From Clostridia bacterium (GTDB lineage: Bacteria > Bacillota > Clostridia > Oscillospirales > Acutalibacteraceae), in NCBI GenBank assembly GCA_017548045.1, contig JAFYNR010000030.1:1-64000 (forward strand): a stretch of 64,000 nt of DNA. Reading direction: 5' to 3'. A model generated the notes under the pieces. The model did no database searches, was not told the origin of the DNA, and saw only the letters and a program-made list of their open reading frames with translations. The position numbers and the translations under genes were made by a program. Positions within the stretch are counted from its first letter, which is position 1. Every line of letters begins with the position of its first letter. Shown piece by piece: positions 26,625 through 35,411 of the stretch.

Positions 26625-28121
26625 TTATACGAGAATATCAAAAACTACCTTTATGGGTGTTTTAAGAAGTCCGACAAGGATTTTAACGGGGATATCGCAG
26701 ATTGCCGAAGCGATTGTACCCCAATCAAAGAAGAAACCGTCTTTTTCTGCGGTAGGTGCGCCGTCATAATCAAGAACAAAAGCCTGTGTATAGATTATGC
26801 CGCCCTTGCCGAGTGATTCGGCTCTGACGTATTTACCGATTTCCTCTGAATAATCGTCAAGGTCAATGGTATTGCCTACGTGAATTACCTTACCGTCTGC
26901 AATCCAATGAGTTACAAGGGTATTTTCGGTTGTAAGGGTAATGGTATCTTCCGTTTCGTCAACAGTGATATTGCTGATAACGGGTGCTGCGGCTTCGGGA
27001 TAGTCGGTAGCATTGAACTTATCGTTGGCGTTTATTACGTTGCCAAGCAGTCCTGCAAGCTCAAGTGCTTCTGCAGTGCCGATTGCTTCAAGTGAAGCCT
27101 TATATCTTACCTGCTCATCGTAGTTGCCGAGATATTTGCTTGCGGCGAAGAATTCACCGTTTGCCAGGGCGGATTTAAGGTTATCCGAAGTAAGCTCAGG
27201 CATAAGCATAACCGTATAACCCGAATCAACGATATTAAGGTTGTGAGCATCTGATGTTGCAATGGCAAAAACGTTTCTTTCACCGATGGGAAGAATCTTC
27301 TGAAGAAGAATATCCCAAAGCTTTCTGTCATAACGGGTTCTGCTGTCACCCTTACTGTTGATATCAATACCGATGCAGGCATGATATGTATTAAGAATGT
27401 TTATAAATTTGTTGATTTTATATTCATAAGTTGAATCTTCAAGGTTATAGGCATCTGCGGTGCTTTCTTCATCCCTTGCGTTTGTATATTCACCGGGATG
27501 ATTGATTACGCAAAGACCGCCAAGCTCATCAACCTTGCTGATTGGGCTGAGATAATTGCTTGTACCGCCTACAACACCGTGACCGTAGTCAACAAACCAG
27601 GAATTGACGTGGGCATTGTTGAATGATGTGGGATTCTGTTCGTTGGCGTAGGGAACTCTCATAAGCTCCTGACCCTTTTCGCCGCTTGAAAAAGTCTGTG
27701 CATAGTATTCGTCAGTACCCTTATTGTAAACAGAATATGCATTGCCGTTTGCCGCAACTCCGCTTTCAGAAAGAACGTCGCCTACATATTCGCCGTTGTC
27801 GATAAGTGAGAAAACAAGCATAGGCTCGTTGTGTCGCTGACTTGTGAAGCCGTAGCTTACCGTACCGTGGTCAGAAATGGCAAGAATATCAAAGCCGAGT
27901 TCATAGTGTCTTTCAACCATTTCGGGCAGTGAATTACTGCCGTCACTGAACGTGGTATGGCTGTGAAGATCCGCTTTATATCGGTTATAAGTTGAAAAAT
28001 CAACGCCTTCATAAGGGCTGTTGATCGTGTAATCAACATCGTTATCCGATGCAAACGAGAATGGTGCGATGGCAAACAGCATTGCCGCAGCCGTCATAAC
28101 CGCCAGAATTTTCTTTAACAT
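26625..28121 (-). CDS. Secreted PHP-domain (metal-dependent phosphoesterase-like) protein
   Basis: 498 residues. Signal peptide about 1-24 (FSFAS). The PHP domain begins with YKADLHSHTTFSDG (metal-binding H-x-H) and FDILAISDHGTVSYG, and later has VINHPGEYTN and FAIATSDAHNLN, all metal-ligand motifs. About 100 C-terminal residues are beta-rich and Ig-like (ISNITVDETEDTITL), and the protein ends in an amphipathic helix (IPVKILVGLLKTPIKVVFDI). Exported PHP proteins are predicted hydrolases of phosphate esters; substrate unknown. A weak TTTACA-16-TATAAT promoter is at 28179-28152 and GGGAGG precedes the ATG. Confidence 0.85.
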   Translation of the reverse strand: MLKKILAVMTAAAMLFAIAPFSFASDNDVDYTINSPYEGVDFSTYNRYKADLHSHTTFSDGSNSLPEMVERHYELGFDILAISDHGTVSYGFTSQRHNEPMLVFSLIDNGEYVGDVLSESGVAANGNAYSVYNKGTDEYYAQTFSSGEKGQELMRVPYANEQNPTSFNNAHVNSWFVDYGHGVVGGTSNYLSPISKVDELGGLCVINHPGEYTNARDEESTADAYNLEDSTYEYKINKFINILNTYHACIGIDINSKGDSRTRYDRKLWDILLQKILPIGERNVFAIATSDAHNLNIVDSGYTVMLMPELTSDNLKSALANGEFFAASKYLGNYDEQVRYKASLEAIGTAEALELAGLLGNVINANDKFNATDYPEAAAPVISNITVDETEDTITLTTENTLVTHWIADGKVIHVGNTIDLDDYSEEIGKYVRAESLGKGGIIYTQAFVLDYDGAPTAEKDGFFFDWGTIASAICDIPVKILVGLLKTPIKVVFDILV

Positions 28122-28231
28122 TTTTATTGCCTCCCAAAAATTTATGATATTATTATATCAAATATTTATAAATTGTAAATAGTCATCAAAAAAATTTTGG
28201 ATATCTTGTATAAGCATTTATACGAAATAAG

Positions 28232-28260
28232 TTGATATTTACATCGCGTTATGTTATTAT
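28232..28260 (+). promoter_or_regulatory. Sigma-A promoter for 28285-31232
   Basis: TTGATA (28232-28237), 17-bp spacer, TATTAT (28255-28260), about 25 bases before the ribosome binding site and ATG 28285. Confidence 0.7.
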
Positions 28261-28284
28261 CTAAAAAATGAGGAGGTTATGAAT

Positions 28285-29148
28285 ATGTTTATTATCAGAA
28301 AAATATGGTCTGTTCTTACACTGCCTTTACTCTTGATTACGTTGCTCACAAGTCCCGTTGCAAAAACCACGGAAACTGCTGAGCTTATTTCAAAAAATAC
28401 GTTTGTTTTTGAAAAAGCACTTCTTATGGGACAGGGTATTACAACAGACGGCGAATATTATTATACCAGCGGTGCCATTGCGGCACTTGATCTGACCGCT
28501 CTTGCAAAATTCACCTTTGATGATATGGAGCTTGTTGATACACATATTAACCCTCTGCCCGACGAATGCACAGACAAAGATGATGACCATATCGGCGGTA
28601 TCAGTGTTTATAACGGTAAAATTTACGCATCCGTTGAAGACAGCGACGAATATCTTTCACCCTGCATAGTTGTTTTCGACTGTGAAACTCTTGAAGCAAC
28701 GGGCGAAATATATGATTTACCCAACGATATATATGATGACGGTGTACCCTGGTGTGCTGTTGACGGTGAAACAGGTCTTCTTTATACATCAAAATGGAAC
28801 AATATAAATTCAATATATGTTTATAACGTTGCTGATTCCATGAGTTTTGTTAAGGAAATTCCTCTTTCCGAAACAATTCACAGAATTCAGGGCGGCGAGT
28901 TTTATAACGGAACTCTTTATCTTTCAAATGACATAAAGGATAACGGTAATTATAAAAACATTCTCAGTGTTGACGTTGAAACAGGTAAAGTCGACGTTGC
29001 GGCAATACGCGATGTGGGCGGCGATAATGTTGAGGCAGAGGGTCTTACATTCTTTCCCGCTGAAGACGGTTCTGTTATGCACGTGCTTGATTATAACAAG
29101 GTAATCGGTGTTTTTGTTCATCATTATAAGACTGAATTTACACAATAA
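28285..29148 (+). CDS. Exported beta-propeller-like protein of unknown function
   Basis: 287 residues with an N-terminal hydrophobic signal (about 4-25). The rest has repeated short beta-strand units such as GGISVYNGKIYASVED, CIVVFDCETLEATGEIYDL, VDGETGLLYTSKWNN and GGEFYNGTLYLSNDI, which look like blades of a small propeller of about six units. No catalytic signature is recognised. ATG 28285 is preferred because GGAGG (28272-28276) lies eight bases before it; the earlier ATG at 28279 is too close. It is 12 bases upstream of the lipase-like gene, suggesting a joint role. Confidence 0.7.
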   Translation: MFIIRKIWSVLTLPLLLITLLTSPVAKTTETAELISKNTFVFEKALLMGQGITTDGEYYYTSGAIAALDLTALAKFTFDDMELVDTHINPLPDECTDKDDDHIGGISVYNGKIYASVEDSDEYLSPCIVVFDCETLEATGEIYDLPNDIYDDGVPWCAVDGETGLLYTSKWNNINSIYVYNVADSMSFVKEIPLSETIHRIQGGEFYNGTLYLSNDIKDNGNYKNILSVDVETGKVDVAAIRDVGGDNVEAEGLTFFPAEDGSVMHVLDYNKVIGVFVHHYKTEFTQ

Positions 29149-29160
29149 AAGGGGATAGTT

Positions 29161-30615
29161 ATGAAAAAATTTATCAGCTTATTACTTGCTTTTTCCCTTG
29201 GTTTTTCTCTTGCCGTTCCTGCCTTTTCAAATGAAGAAACCCCTGCAGAAGCCTGCGATAACGTACCTGTAATCGTTGTGAGGGGTATGGACTTTGCAGG
29301 TATGTATGTCGATTACGGTACCGATAACGAAAAATCAATCCTTACAGTAGATGCAGGTACAATAGTGAAGGGTATTCTTAAAGCTGTGGCCTCAGGTATA
29401 ATTAATTTCAGTCCGGACTCCGCTATTAAAGAAATCTCACTCCTTGCAAAGGATATTTTCAAATATTATTCAATGGATGAAAGTGGAGGTTCGTTATATA
29501 ACGTAACGATGCCTGCATACCCCGAAAGTGCAGATAAATATGAAAACCTCTGCGAAGGTACGTCGTTTGAATACGGAATCGTAAGAAGGTGCATTGAAGA
29601 ATTCGGTGAGGGTCATACTTATTACATTAATTATGATTGGCGTCTTGATCCTTTTGTTGTTGCCGACGATATTAATGCGGCAGTTGAGGCTGCGATTGAA
29701 AATACCGGTCACGAAAAGGTAAATATTATCTGCTGCAGTATGGGCGGTCAGATGACACTTGCATATCTCACCAAATACGGATACGAAAAAGTTAACCGAT
29801 GCATTTTTCTTTCAACAACATTCTGCGGTGCCCAGGTTGCATCGGATTTGCTCAACGGCAGAGTAAACATAGAGGCGGAAAATCTTTACGGTTATCTCGC
29901 ATACACCGTCAGAGACAACAAACCCCTTTCAGTTCTCATAAATGTTCTCTATAAAGCAAAAGTTTTTGATTTGCTGACTAAGCTTACGGATTTCATTCTT
30001 GAAAACTATAAAGACACAGTGTATCAGGATGCGATAATCCCTGTTTTCAGCCATATGCTGCCTCTGTGGGGGCTTGTTCAGGAGGAGGATTATGCATCTG
30101 CCATTGATTATGTTTTCGGTGGCAGAGAAAACGCTGATGCGGATTTCATAGAAAAAACCGACAGGCTTCAGAAAATGATGAAGGATAAAACCGCCCTTAT
30201 GAATGAAATGATTGACAACGGCGTTGAAATCGCTATTGTTGCTCATTACGGAATTCCCGTAATACCCGTTTATGAAAATTCCGATTATAACGGCGACGGT
30301 ATACTTGAAACCTATCAGATGTCGGGCTATGCAACCGTTGCAGCTTACGGTGAAACCCTTGGTGATGATTACGTTGCTGCAAATCCCGCTCTTGTTTCAC
30401 CCGATAACACCGTTGACCTTTCAACCGCACTTTTTCCCGAGTATACATATATAATCAAAGGTGCTGACCACGTAGGCGGAACATACGGAACGGATTACAG
30501 CGATTTTATTGTCTGGCTCCTTATGTACGACGGTGAATTTTACGCAGGTGCAAGTGATAAATATCCTCAGTTTATGGTTTCCGATTCATCACAAAGCTTA
30601 AGTAAATTTAATTAA
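29161..30615 (+). CDS. Secreted alpha/beta-hydrolase, lipase/LCAT-like
   Basis: 484 residues, signal peptide 1-23. The mature protein has VIVVRGMD (oxyanion strand region), YYINYDWRLDP, as in LCAT-type lipases and acyltransferases, and the nucleophile elbow NIICCSMGGQMTLAYL with S193. The usual first Gly of GxSxG is Cys here. A late GADHVGG offers the catalytic His. An amphipathic stretch (about 65-103) lies between the first strand and the DWR region. Probably hydrolyses lipids or esters outside the cell. Co-transcribed with the propeller-like gene; thiN follows by 11 bases. Confidence 0.8.
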   Translation: MKKFISLLLAFSLGFSLAVPAFSNEETPAEACDNVPVIVVRGMDFAGMYVDYGTDNEKSILTVDAGTIVKGILKAVASGIINFSPDSAIKEISLLAKDIFKYYSMDESGGSLYNVTMPAYPESADKYENLCEGTSFEYGIVRRCIEEFGEGHTYYINYDWRLDPFVVADDINAAVEAAIENTGHEKVNIICCSMGGQMTLAYLTKYGYEKVNRCIFLSTTFCGAQVASDLLNGRVNIEAENLYGYLAYTVRDNKPLSVLINVLYKAKVFDLLTKLTDFILENYKDTVYQDAIIPVFSHMLPLWGLVQEEDYASAIDYVFGGRENADADFIEKTDRLQKMMKDKTALMNEMIDNGVEIAIVAHYGIPVIPVYENSDYNGDGILETYQMSGYATVAAYGETLGDDYVAANPALVSPDNTVDLSTALFPEYTYIIKGADHVGGTYGTDYSDFIVWLLMYDGEFYAGASDKYPQFMVSDSSQSLSKFN

Positions 30616-30626
30616 GGGTTGATATT

Positions 30627-31232
30627 ATGAGCATTTGCTGTATCATCGGTGCAGGTGATTGTGAAAAATTTGATTTTCAAAAAAATAACGGCGACTTAAT
30701 TATTGCCGCCGACGGAGGATACAGCCATCTGAAAAAATACAAAGTAATTCCCGATGTCGTTATAGGTGATTTCGATTCCCTCGGATATATTCCGGATGAT
30801 ATACCTGTTATCAGACTTCCGGCTGTAAAGGATGTAACTGATATGTATGCTGCGGCTGAAATCGGACTCGAAAAAGGATATAAGGAATTTTTGATTTTCG
30901 GTGCCTGCGGCGGAAGACTTGATCATACAATCAGCAATATTCAGCTTGCCGTTTCGCTGACGGAAAAAGGAAATAAGTGCACCATAATCGACGGTGAAAC
31001 AAATATAACATCGATTCACAACGGTACTGTTGAGTTTTCCGAGAATAATACGGGGTATATTTCAATTTTTTCCCATTCGGATAACTGCACGGGAGTAACA
31101 ATAAAAGGTTTGAAATACACTATTGAAAATCAGTCATTAAAAAACTCGTTTCCGATGGGAGTCAGTAACGAGTTCATCGGGCAGAAGGCTTCAGTTACCG
31201 TTAAAAACGGTACGCTTGTAATTATTTACTAA
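30627..31232 (+). CDS. thiN: Thiamine pyrophosphokinase
   Basis: 201 residues. Family motifs IIAADGGYSHL, PDVVIGDFDSLG, KDVTDMYAAAEIGLEKG and IFGACGGRLDHTISNIQL are all present, followed by the beta-rich C-terminal domain with a late SNEF and VKNGTLVII. It makes thiamine diphosphate from thiamine and ATP. In many Firmicutes thiN sits behind rsgA-rpe; here it follows a secreted lipase-like gene by 11 bases, so its position is unusual. No TPP riboswitch is visible in the window. A terminator follows. Confidence 0.95.
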   Translation: MSICCIIGAGDCEKFDFQKNNGDLIIAADGGYSHLKKYKVIPDVVIGDFDSLGYIPDDIPVIRLPAVKDVTDMYAAAEIGLEKGYKEFLIFGACGGRLDHTISNIQLAVSLTEKGNKCTIIDGETNITSIHNGTVEFSENNTGYISIFSHSDNCTGVTIKGLKYTIENQSLKNSFPMGVSNEFIGQKASVTVKNGTLVIIY

Positions 31233-31249
31233 ATCATATTTTTTATTAT

Positions 31250-31285
31250 AAAAACCGACTTTGAGTTATTCGAAGTCGGTTTTTG
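31250..31285 (+). terminator. Terminator after thiN
   Basis: AAAACCGACTT (31251-31261) pairs with AAGTCGGTTTT (31273-31283), followed by T. Confidence 0.92.
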
Positions 31286-31315
31286 TGACATATCGGAACA
31301 ATATAAATATATCTG

Positions 31316-31343
31316 TTGACATTTCGGTTATTTAATGTAAAAT
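31316..31343 (+). promoter_or_regulatory. Sigma-A-like promoter of the surface-protein gene
   Basis: TTGACA (31316-31321), 16-bp spacer, TAAAAT (31338-31343), 36 bases before ATG 31379. Confidence 0.7.
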
Positions 31344-31378
31344 CTTATAAAAAGAAATTTTTGTCAAAAGGTAATTTT

Positions 31379-32386
31379 ATGAAAAAGATAACTGTGTTTT
31401 TTATTTTGTTACTTTTAGTAATACTTTCATCGTTCAGTGCATTATCCGTCAACATTGACGGATATGACAACGGTGACGAATGGATTGAATCAGATGCTCT
31501 TCTTCTGCTCAACGGCGAAAGCAACTGCAAGGTAAATTTCGGGCTTATAAAATGGAAATTCGAGCCCGATACCAATACCGTTTATTTTTGCGTTATGTTC
31601 AAAGAACCCGACCTCGCAGCCGATAATACAAACGTAGGTGCGTCAATCAGAATTGAAAACTCCGATTTTTATACCGTCAGTGCTTCTTCATCCGATAATG
31701 AAATTAACGAAGACAGATATTCTTTCAAAGGTGCTGTTTCGGTTGACTCAAACAACGGTGTCACGTGTGAAATAAAGTTTGGCTTAAAATACGGAATTCC
31801 GGACATAATCAACGGCTCCGTAAGGTTTTTGGACTCAGACGGCGTTCCGTCAAACGTTTATAACTTTACTATCCGAAGTGACGAAATTGTTACCGAGGAA
31901 CAAATGCACTATAATTCGGGCAGTTCATACCAAACAACAACGTATAAAACTACAACCCAAAAGACGGAAAAAACAACAAGCAAAACAGCAAAAACAACAA
32001 AGAGCAAGCAGTCGGATTCAGACGGCGGCTTATGGCTGATTGATATGATTTTGAATGATATTACAACAAATTCCGAATCCTCAACCGTAATTTCAAAAAC
32101 AAAATCCGAGACAAAAAAGAAAACGCAGAAAAAGGATAAATCAACAACCGAGAATAATAAAACCGATATTTCCGACACCGTTTCTGAACAGTATAAAGAA
32201 ACGCAATATACTTCAACAGAAAAACAAACTCCGGAAAGTATGCTCGGTCTTGAAAAAGGAGATAAGTATAAAACAATTACATTGATAGCAGGCGCAATTA
32301 CTCTTGTTGCAATTTCTGTTCTCGGAACAGTTAAGCCGAACAAAAGAAATAAATCAGACGAAACAGAAAACGACCCGAAGTCATAA
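31379..32386 (+). CDS. Membrane-anchored cell-surface protein of unknown function
   Basis: 335 residues from ATG 31379 (AAAAGG upstream). Signal peptide about 1-23, then an extracellular beta-sandwich-like domain (about 25-185; VNIDGYDNGDEWIESD, VYFCVMFKEPD) reminiscent of DOMON/CBM9-like folds, a Thr/Lys/Ser-rich linker (about 190-300) and one C-terminal transmembrane helix (ITLIAGAITLVAISVLG) followed by a charged tail. Topology is that of a stalked surface protein. It could bind a ligand or carbohydrate, but nothing proves that. The frame stays open 21 codons upstream, across the promoter region, which is why that start is rejected. Confidence 0.65.
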   Translation: MKKITVFFILLLLVILSSFSALSVNIDGYDNGDEWIESDALLLLNGESNCKVNFGLIKWKFEPDTNTVYFCVMFKEPDLAADNTNVGASIRIENSDFYTVSASSSDNEINEDRYSFKGAVSVDSNNGVTCEIKFGLKYGIPDIINGSVRFLDSDGVPSNVYNFTIRSDEIVTEEQMHYNSGSSYQTTTYKTTTQKTEKTTSKTAKTTKSKQSDSDGGLWLIDMILNDITTNSESSTVISKTKSETKKKTQKKDKSTTENNKTDISDTVSEQYKETQYTSTEKQTPESMLGLEKGDKYKTITLIAGAITLVAISVLGTVKPNKRNKSDETENDPKS

Positions 32387-32406
32387 GGCTTCGGGTCTGA
32401 TTTTTT
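32372..32406. terminator. Terminator overlapping the 3' end of the surface-protein gene; bidirectional
   Basis: GACCCGAAG (32372-32380) pairs with CTTCGGGTC (32389-32397), followed by a T-run. The left arm is coding sequence and the stop codon (32384-32386) lies in the loop. The minus strand also has a T-rich tail, serving lacZ. Confidence 0.88.
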
Positions 32407-35400
32407 ATTTAACGGGCATCATATAGAAGCTGAACTCAAGCTCTTTTCTGCCGTCAACAACAAACTGAGGAAGAACGTCGGGTCCGCAGCTTGCGGTACC
32501 TGTACCTCTTGTGAAGCCGTCAATGTTAACTGCAACAGTATTCTCGCTGTGAAGGTCTTCCTGATGCTTTGCATTCTGCAAAAGTTTCTGGCTGAATTCT
32601 CTGACGTTGAAGTTGAAGTATTCATCATCATATGCAAATTTCAGACCGTTTCCGTTTTCATCAGTAAGTGCAAGATATCTGACACGTGTTCTGTTGCCTG
32701 CATCCTGAGGCTTTATATAAGGCTCGTGCATATCTTTTATCGTAGTGTTATAAACTCCTACAAGTGCCTGTGCATAGATATCTGAAAGGTTTTCCTCGGG
32801 TCCCATACCGTAATACTCAACGTTAGTAAAGTTTTCGGGCATTTCAAGTGTAAGACCGAATCTGGGGATATCAGCTGCAGCTTTTTTCTTTGCAAGTGCC
32901 TTGAACTTTGCTTCAACCTTGATAAGACCGTTTGAATACACGGTGTATTCAAGCTCTGCCTTGCCGAGAGGAAGAATTGATTTTTTGCTCTTGAGAAGGT
33001 ATGTAACCTCAACCTCTGCCTTATTCTTTTTAAGCTCTATCTCAAAATCAGTGCACTTGCACTCATAGTTATCGTAGCCTGCGCCGTACCATTTGTCACG
33101 GCAAGCATCGTTATCAAGCGGAGCTCTGAATATGTTGGGAAGGAAGCCCTTGAACGAAGCAGGTGAGGGATTGATAAGCTCCACACCGTCTGCAATGTAG
33201 CTTTCGAGCATACCTGTCTTGTTGGAGAATGTTGCACTGCCGCCGCTGAAAGCAAGGGTGCTTACATCTCCGTCGCTTGACATGGCAAGCTTATCGAATG
33301 ATTTCTCGGCTTTGTATTCATATTCTTCTTTGAGAGCAATCTGCTCAAAAGCGATTTCATCATCACCAACGTAATAATAAACGTTGAGATGGCAGTCACA
33401 ATCTCCCTTGGGAACGTCAAACTCAACAGCGTGTTCAATCTTCTGTTCGGGTTCTATATCAAGAACAAGCTCATCTGCCGCAAGGAGGATATTGCCGTTT
33501 TTAACAAGCTCCCATACCGCAGTAATATATGATGCATTTCTGAATCTGTTCGTGTTAGTGAACGTTATAACGCCGTCGCTGTATTCTGCTCTTACGGGTC
33601 TGTAAACGTTCTTCATTTCTTTTGCACCGGTATGAAGCCTTCTGTCGGGATAAAGAAGTCCGTCAACGCAGAAATTACCGTCATGACGCCATTCACCGTG
33701 GTCACCGCCGTATGTGAACTTGAGCTTACCGTTTGCATGATAAACAGCGTGGTCAGCCCATTCCCAGATACATCCGCCCATAAGGTTGTCATATTTATAG
33801 AAAAGCTGCATATATTCTTCAAGTCCGCCGGGGCCTACACCCATAGCGTGAGCATATTCGCAGAGGAAGAAAGGCTTGGGTGTGTATTTCTTTCCTCTTG
33901 TGTGCCTTCCTGTTTTCTCTACATCCTTGTGGTTTGTATACATCTCTGAAACAACGTCGTATGAATGTCTTTCGTTACGTACAACACCTTCGTAATGAAC
34001 GGGAATTTCGGGGCAGATACCGTGAAGGAAATCGTAGCAGACATCATGGCAGGCATAACCGCCGGCCTCGTTACCAAGCGACCACATAATGATACCTGCA
34101 CGGCTTCTGTCGCGCATATACATTCTCTTCACTCTATCGAGATATCTGGGTGCCCATTTGAGATCGTGGCTGATAAGATCGATATTGTTGTGAGGATCAC
34201 AGCCGCAGCCGTGAGTTTCAATATCGGCTTCGTCAACAACATAAAGACCGTATATATCACAAAGAACAAGGAACTGTGCATCGGGAGGGTAGTGAGATGT
34301 TCTTACGGTATTGACGTTGAGTGACTTCATAAGTCTGATATCCTTTTCGATATCGTCATAACTCATTACATAACCGTTCTTATAATGTGTATCGTGATGA
34401 TTTACACCCTTAACCTTAATTTTCTTGCCGTTAACGGTAAAAATATCTTTTTTGATTTTTACCGTTTTGAATCCGACATAATTTCGGGTTGTCATTATTT
34501 CTTCATCACCCTTGTAAAGAGTGACGAAAGCGGTGTAGAGCGTAGGAATTTCCGCATTCCAGCTTGTAACGTCAAGATTTCTGAATTTTATAACAGCTTC
34601 ACTGCCTGCATCAACGGTATTTGTTGCAAGAAGCTTGTTTTTGCTGTATATTTCGGCGCAGACTTTATAGCCGTCCGTGTTACCTTCAAGAGCAAGATTG
34701 ATATCAAGATTCCAGCCCTTTGAGGTTTCTTTGGTTCTGTAATATACGTCAAAAAGGTAAGTTTCAGGCATTTCATAAAGAAGAACGTCTCTGAAAATAC
34801 CGTTTTCTCTGAACATATCCTGACACTCAAGGAAGGTAGCATTGGACCACTTATGAACTATTGCAAGAATTTCGTTTTCACCTTTTACGACGTTCTTTGT
34901 AATGTCAAATTCCGCAGTATTATGAGCACCTTCGCTGTAACCGACGAATTCACCGTTGACATAGAGATCAAGGCAGGAAATAACACCGAGGAACGAAAGA
35001 ATATAAACCTTATCCGTATCACTTACATCAAAGGTCTTTCTGTATACACCTACGGGCTGTTCTTCCGGAACGTAGGGAGGTTTGTCATCAAATGCATAAG
35101 GGCAGTTTATGTATGCAGGTGCATCATAACCGGTTCTCTGCCAGGTCGAAGGTACCTTTACGGAATCAAAAGCTTCCTTATCGGTATCAATGATATCGGG
35201 AACATCATTCCTGCTTTTGTAATATCTGAACTGCCATTTACCCGAAAGAACCTTAACTATATCCGATGAAATTCTTTCTTTTTTGAATGAAGTCTTTTTC
35301 AGCAGTTCCTTTGATGAATAGGGGATAGCGTAACCTCTGCCGCTGAGCTTATTAATTTCATAAACCGAGAAATCATTGTAATTTGTTTTGTTAACGGTAT

Positions 35401-35407
35401 ATTTCAT
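32405..35407 (-). CDS. lacZ: Beta-galactosidase, GH2 (LacZ type)
   Basis: 1000 residues, LacZ-sized. Order: jelly-roll sugar-binding domain (QRTGYDAPAYINCPYAF, QPVGVYRKTFDV), Ig-like domain, TIM barrel with VNHHDTH and the acid/base Glu in MWSLGNEAGG, the nucleophile Glu in FLCEYAHAMGVGPG, WEWADHAV, then the C-terminal Bgal_small_N domain ending near GPDVLPQF. Cytoplasmic; hydrolyses lactose or galactosides. ATG 35407 begins five bases after the murC stop; its AAAGG lies inside murC. A TTG at 35428 in frame is rejected because it lies within murC without a ribosome binding site. No lactose transporter is nearby. Confidence 0.95.
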   Translation of the reverse strand: MKYTVNKTNYNDFSVYEINKLSGRGYAIPYSSKELLKKTSFKKERISSDIVKVLSGKWQFRYYKSRNDVPDIIDTDKEAFDSVKVPSTWQRTGYDAPAYINCPYAFDDKPPYVPEEQPVGVYRKTFDVSDTDKVYILSFLGVISCLDLYVNGEFVGYSEGAHNTAEFDITKNVVKGENEILAIVHKWSNATFLECQDMFRENGIFRDVLLYEMPETYLFDVYYRTKETSKGWNLDINLALEGNTDGYKVCAEIYSKNKLLATNTVDAGSEAVIKFRNLDVTSWNAEIPTLYTAFVTLYKGDEEIMTTRNYVGFKTVKIKKDIFTVNGKKIKVKGVNHHDTHYKNGYVMSYDDIEKDIRLMKSLNVNTVRTSHYPPDAQFLVLCDIYGLYVVDEADIETHGCGCDPHNNIDLISHDLKWAPRYLDRVKRMYMRDRSRAGIIMWSLGNEAGGYACHDVCYDFLHGICPEIPVHYEGVVRNERHSYDVVSEMYTNHKDVEKTGRHTRGKKYTPKPFFLCEYAHAMGVGPGGLEEYMQLFYKYDNLMGGCIWEWADHAVYHANGKLKFTYGGDHGEWRHDGNFCVDGLLYPDRRLHTGAKEMKNVYRPVRAEYSDGVITFTNTNRFRNASYITAVWELVKNGNILLAADELVLDIEPEQKIEHAVEFDVPKGDCDCHLNVYYYVGDDEIAFEQIALKEEYEYKAEKSFDKLAMSSDGDVSTLAFSGGSATFSNKTGMLESYIADGVELINPSPASFKGFLPNIFRAPLDNDACRDKWYGAGYDNYECKCTDFEIELKKNKAEVEVTYLLKSKKSILPLGKAELEYTVYSNGLIKVEAKFKALAKKKAAADIPRFGLTLEMPENFTNVEYYGMGPEENLSDIYAQALVGVYNTTIKDMHEPYIKPQDAGNRTRVRYLALTDENGNGLKFAYDDEYFNFNVREFSQKLLQNAKHQEDLHSENTVAVNIDGFTRGTGTASCGPDVLPQFVVDGRKELEFSFYMMPVK

Positions 35408-35411
35408 ATTT

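Noticed and set aside
31909-32343. 144-codon minus-strand ORF opposite the surface-protein linker
   Set aside because: A shadow of the Thr/Lys-rich coding strand: its Val/Ser/Phe-rich translation is low-complexity and it has no ribosome binding site.
34853-35269. 138-codon plus-strand ORF inside lacZ
   Set aside because: Antisense to a strongly conserved GH2 region, no ribosome binding site, no recognisable protein.
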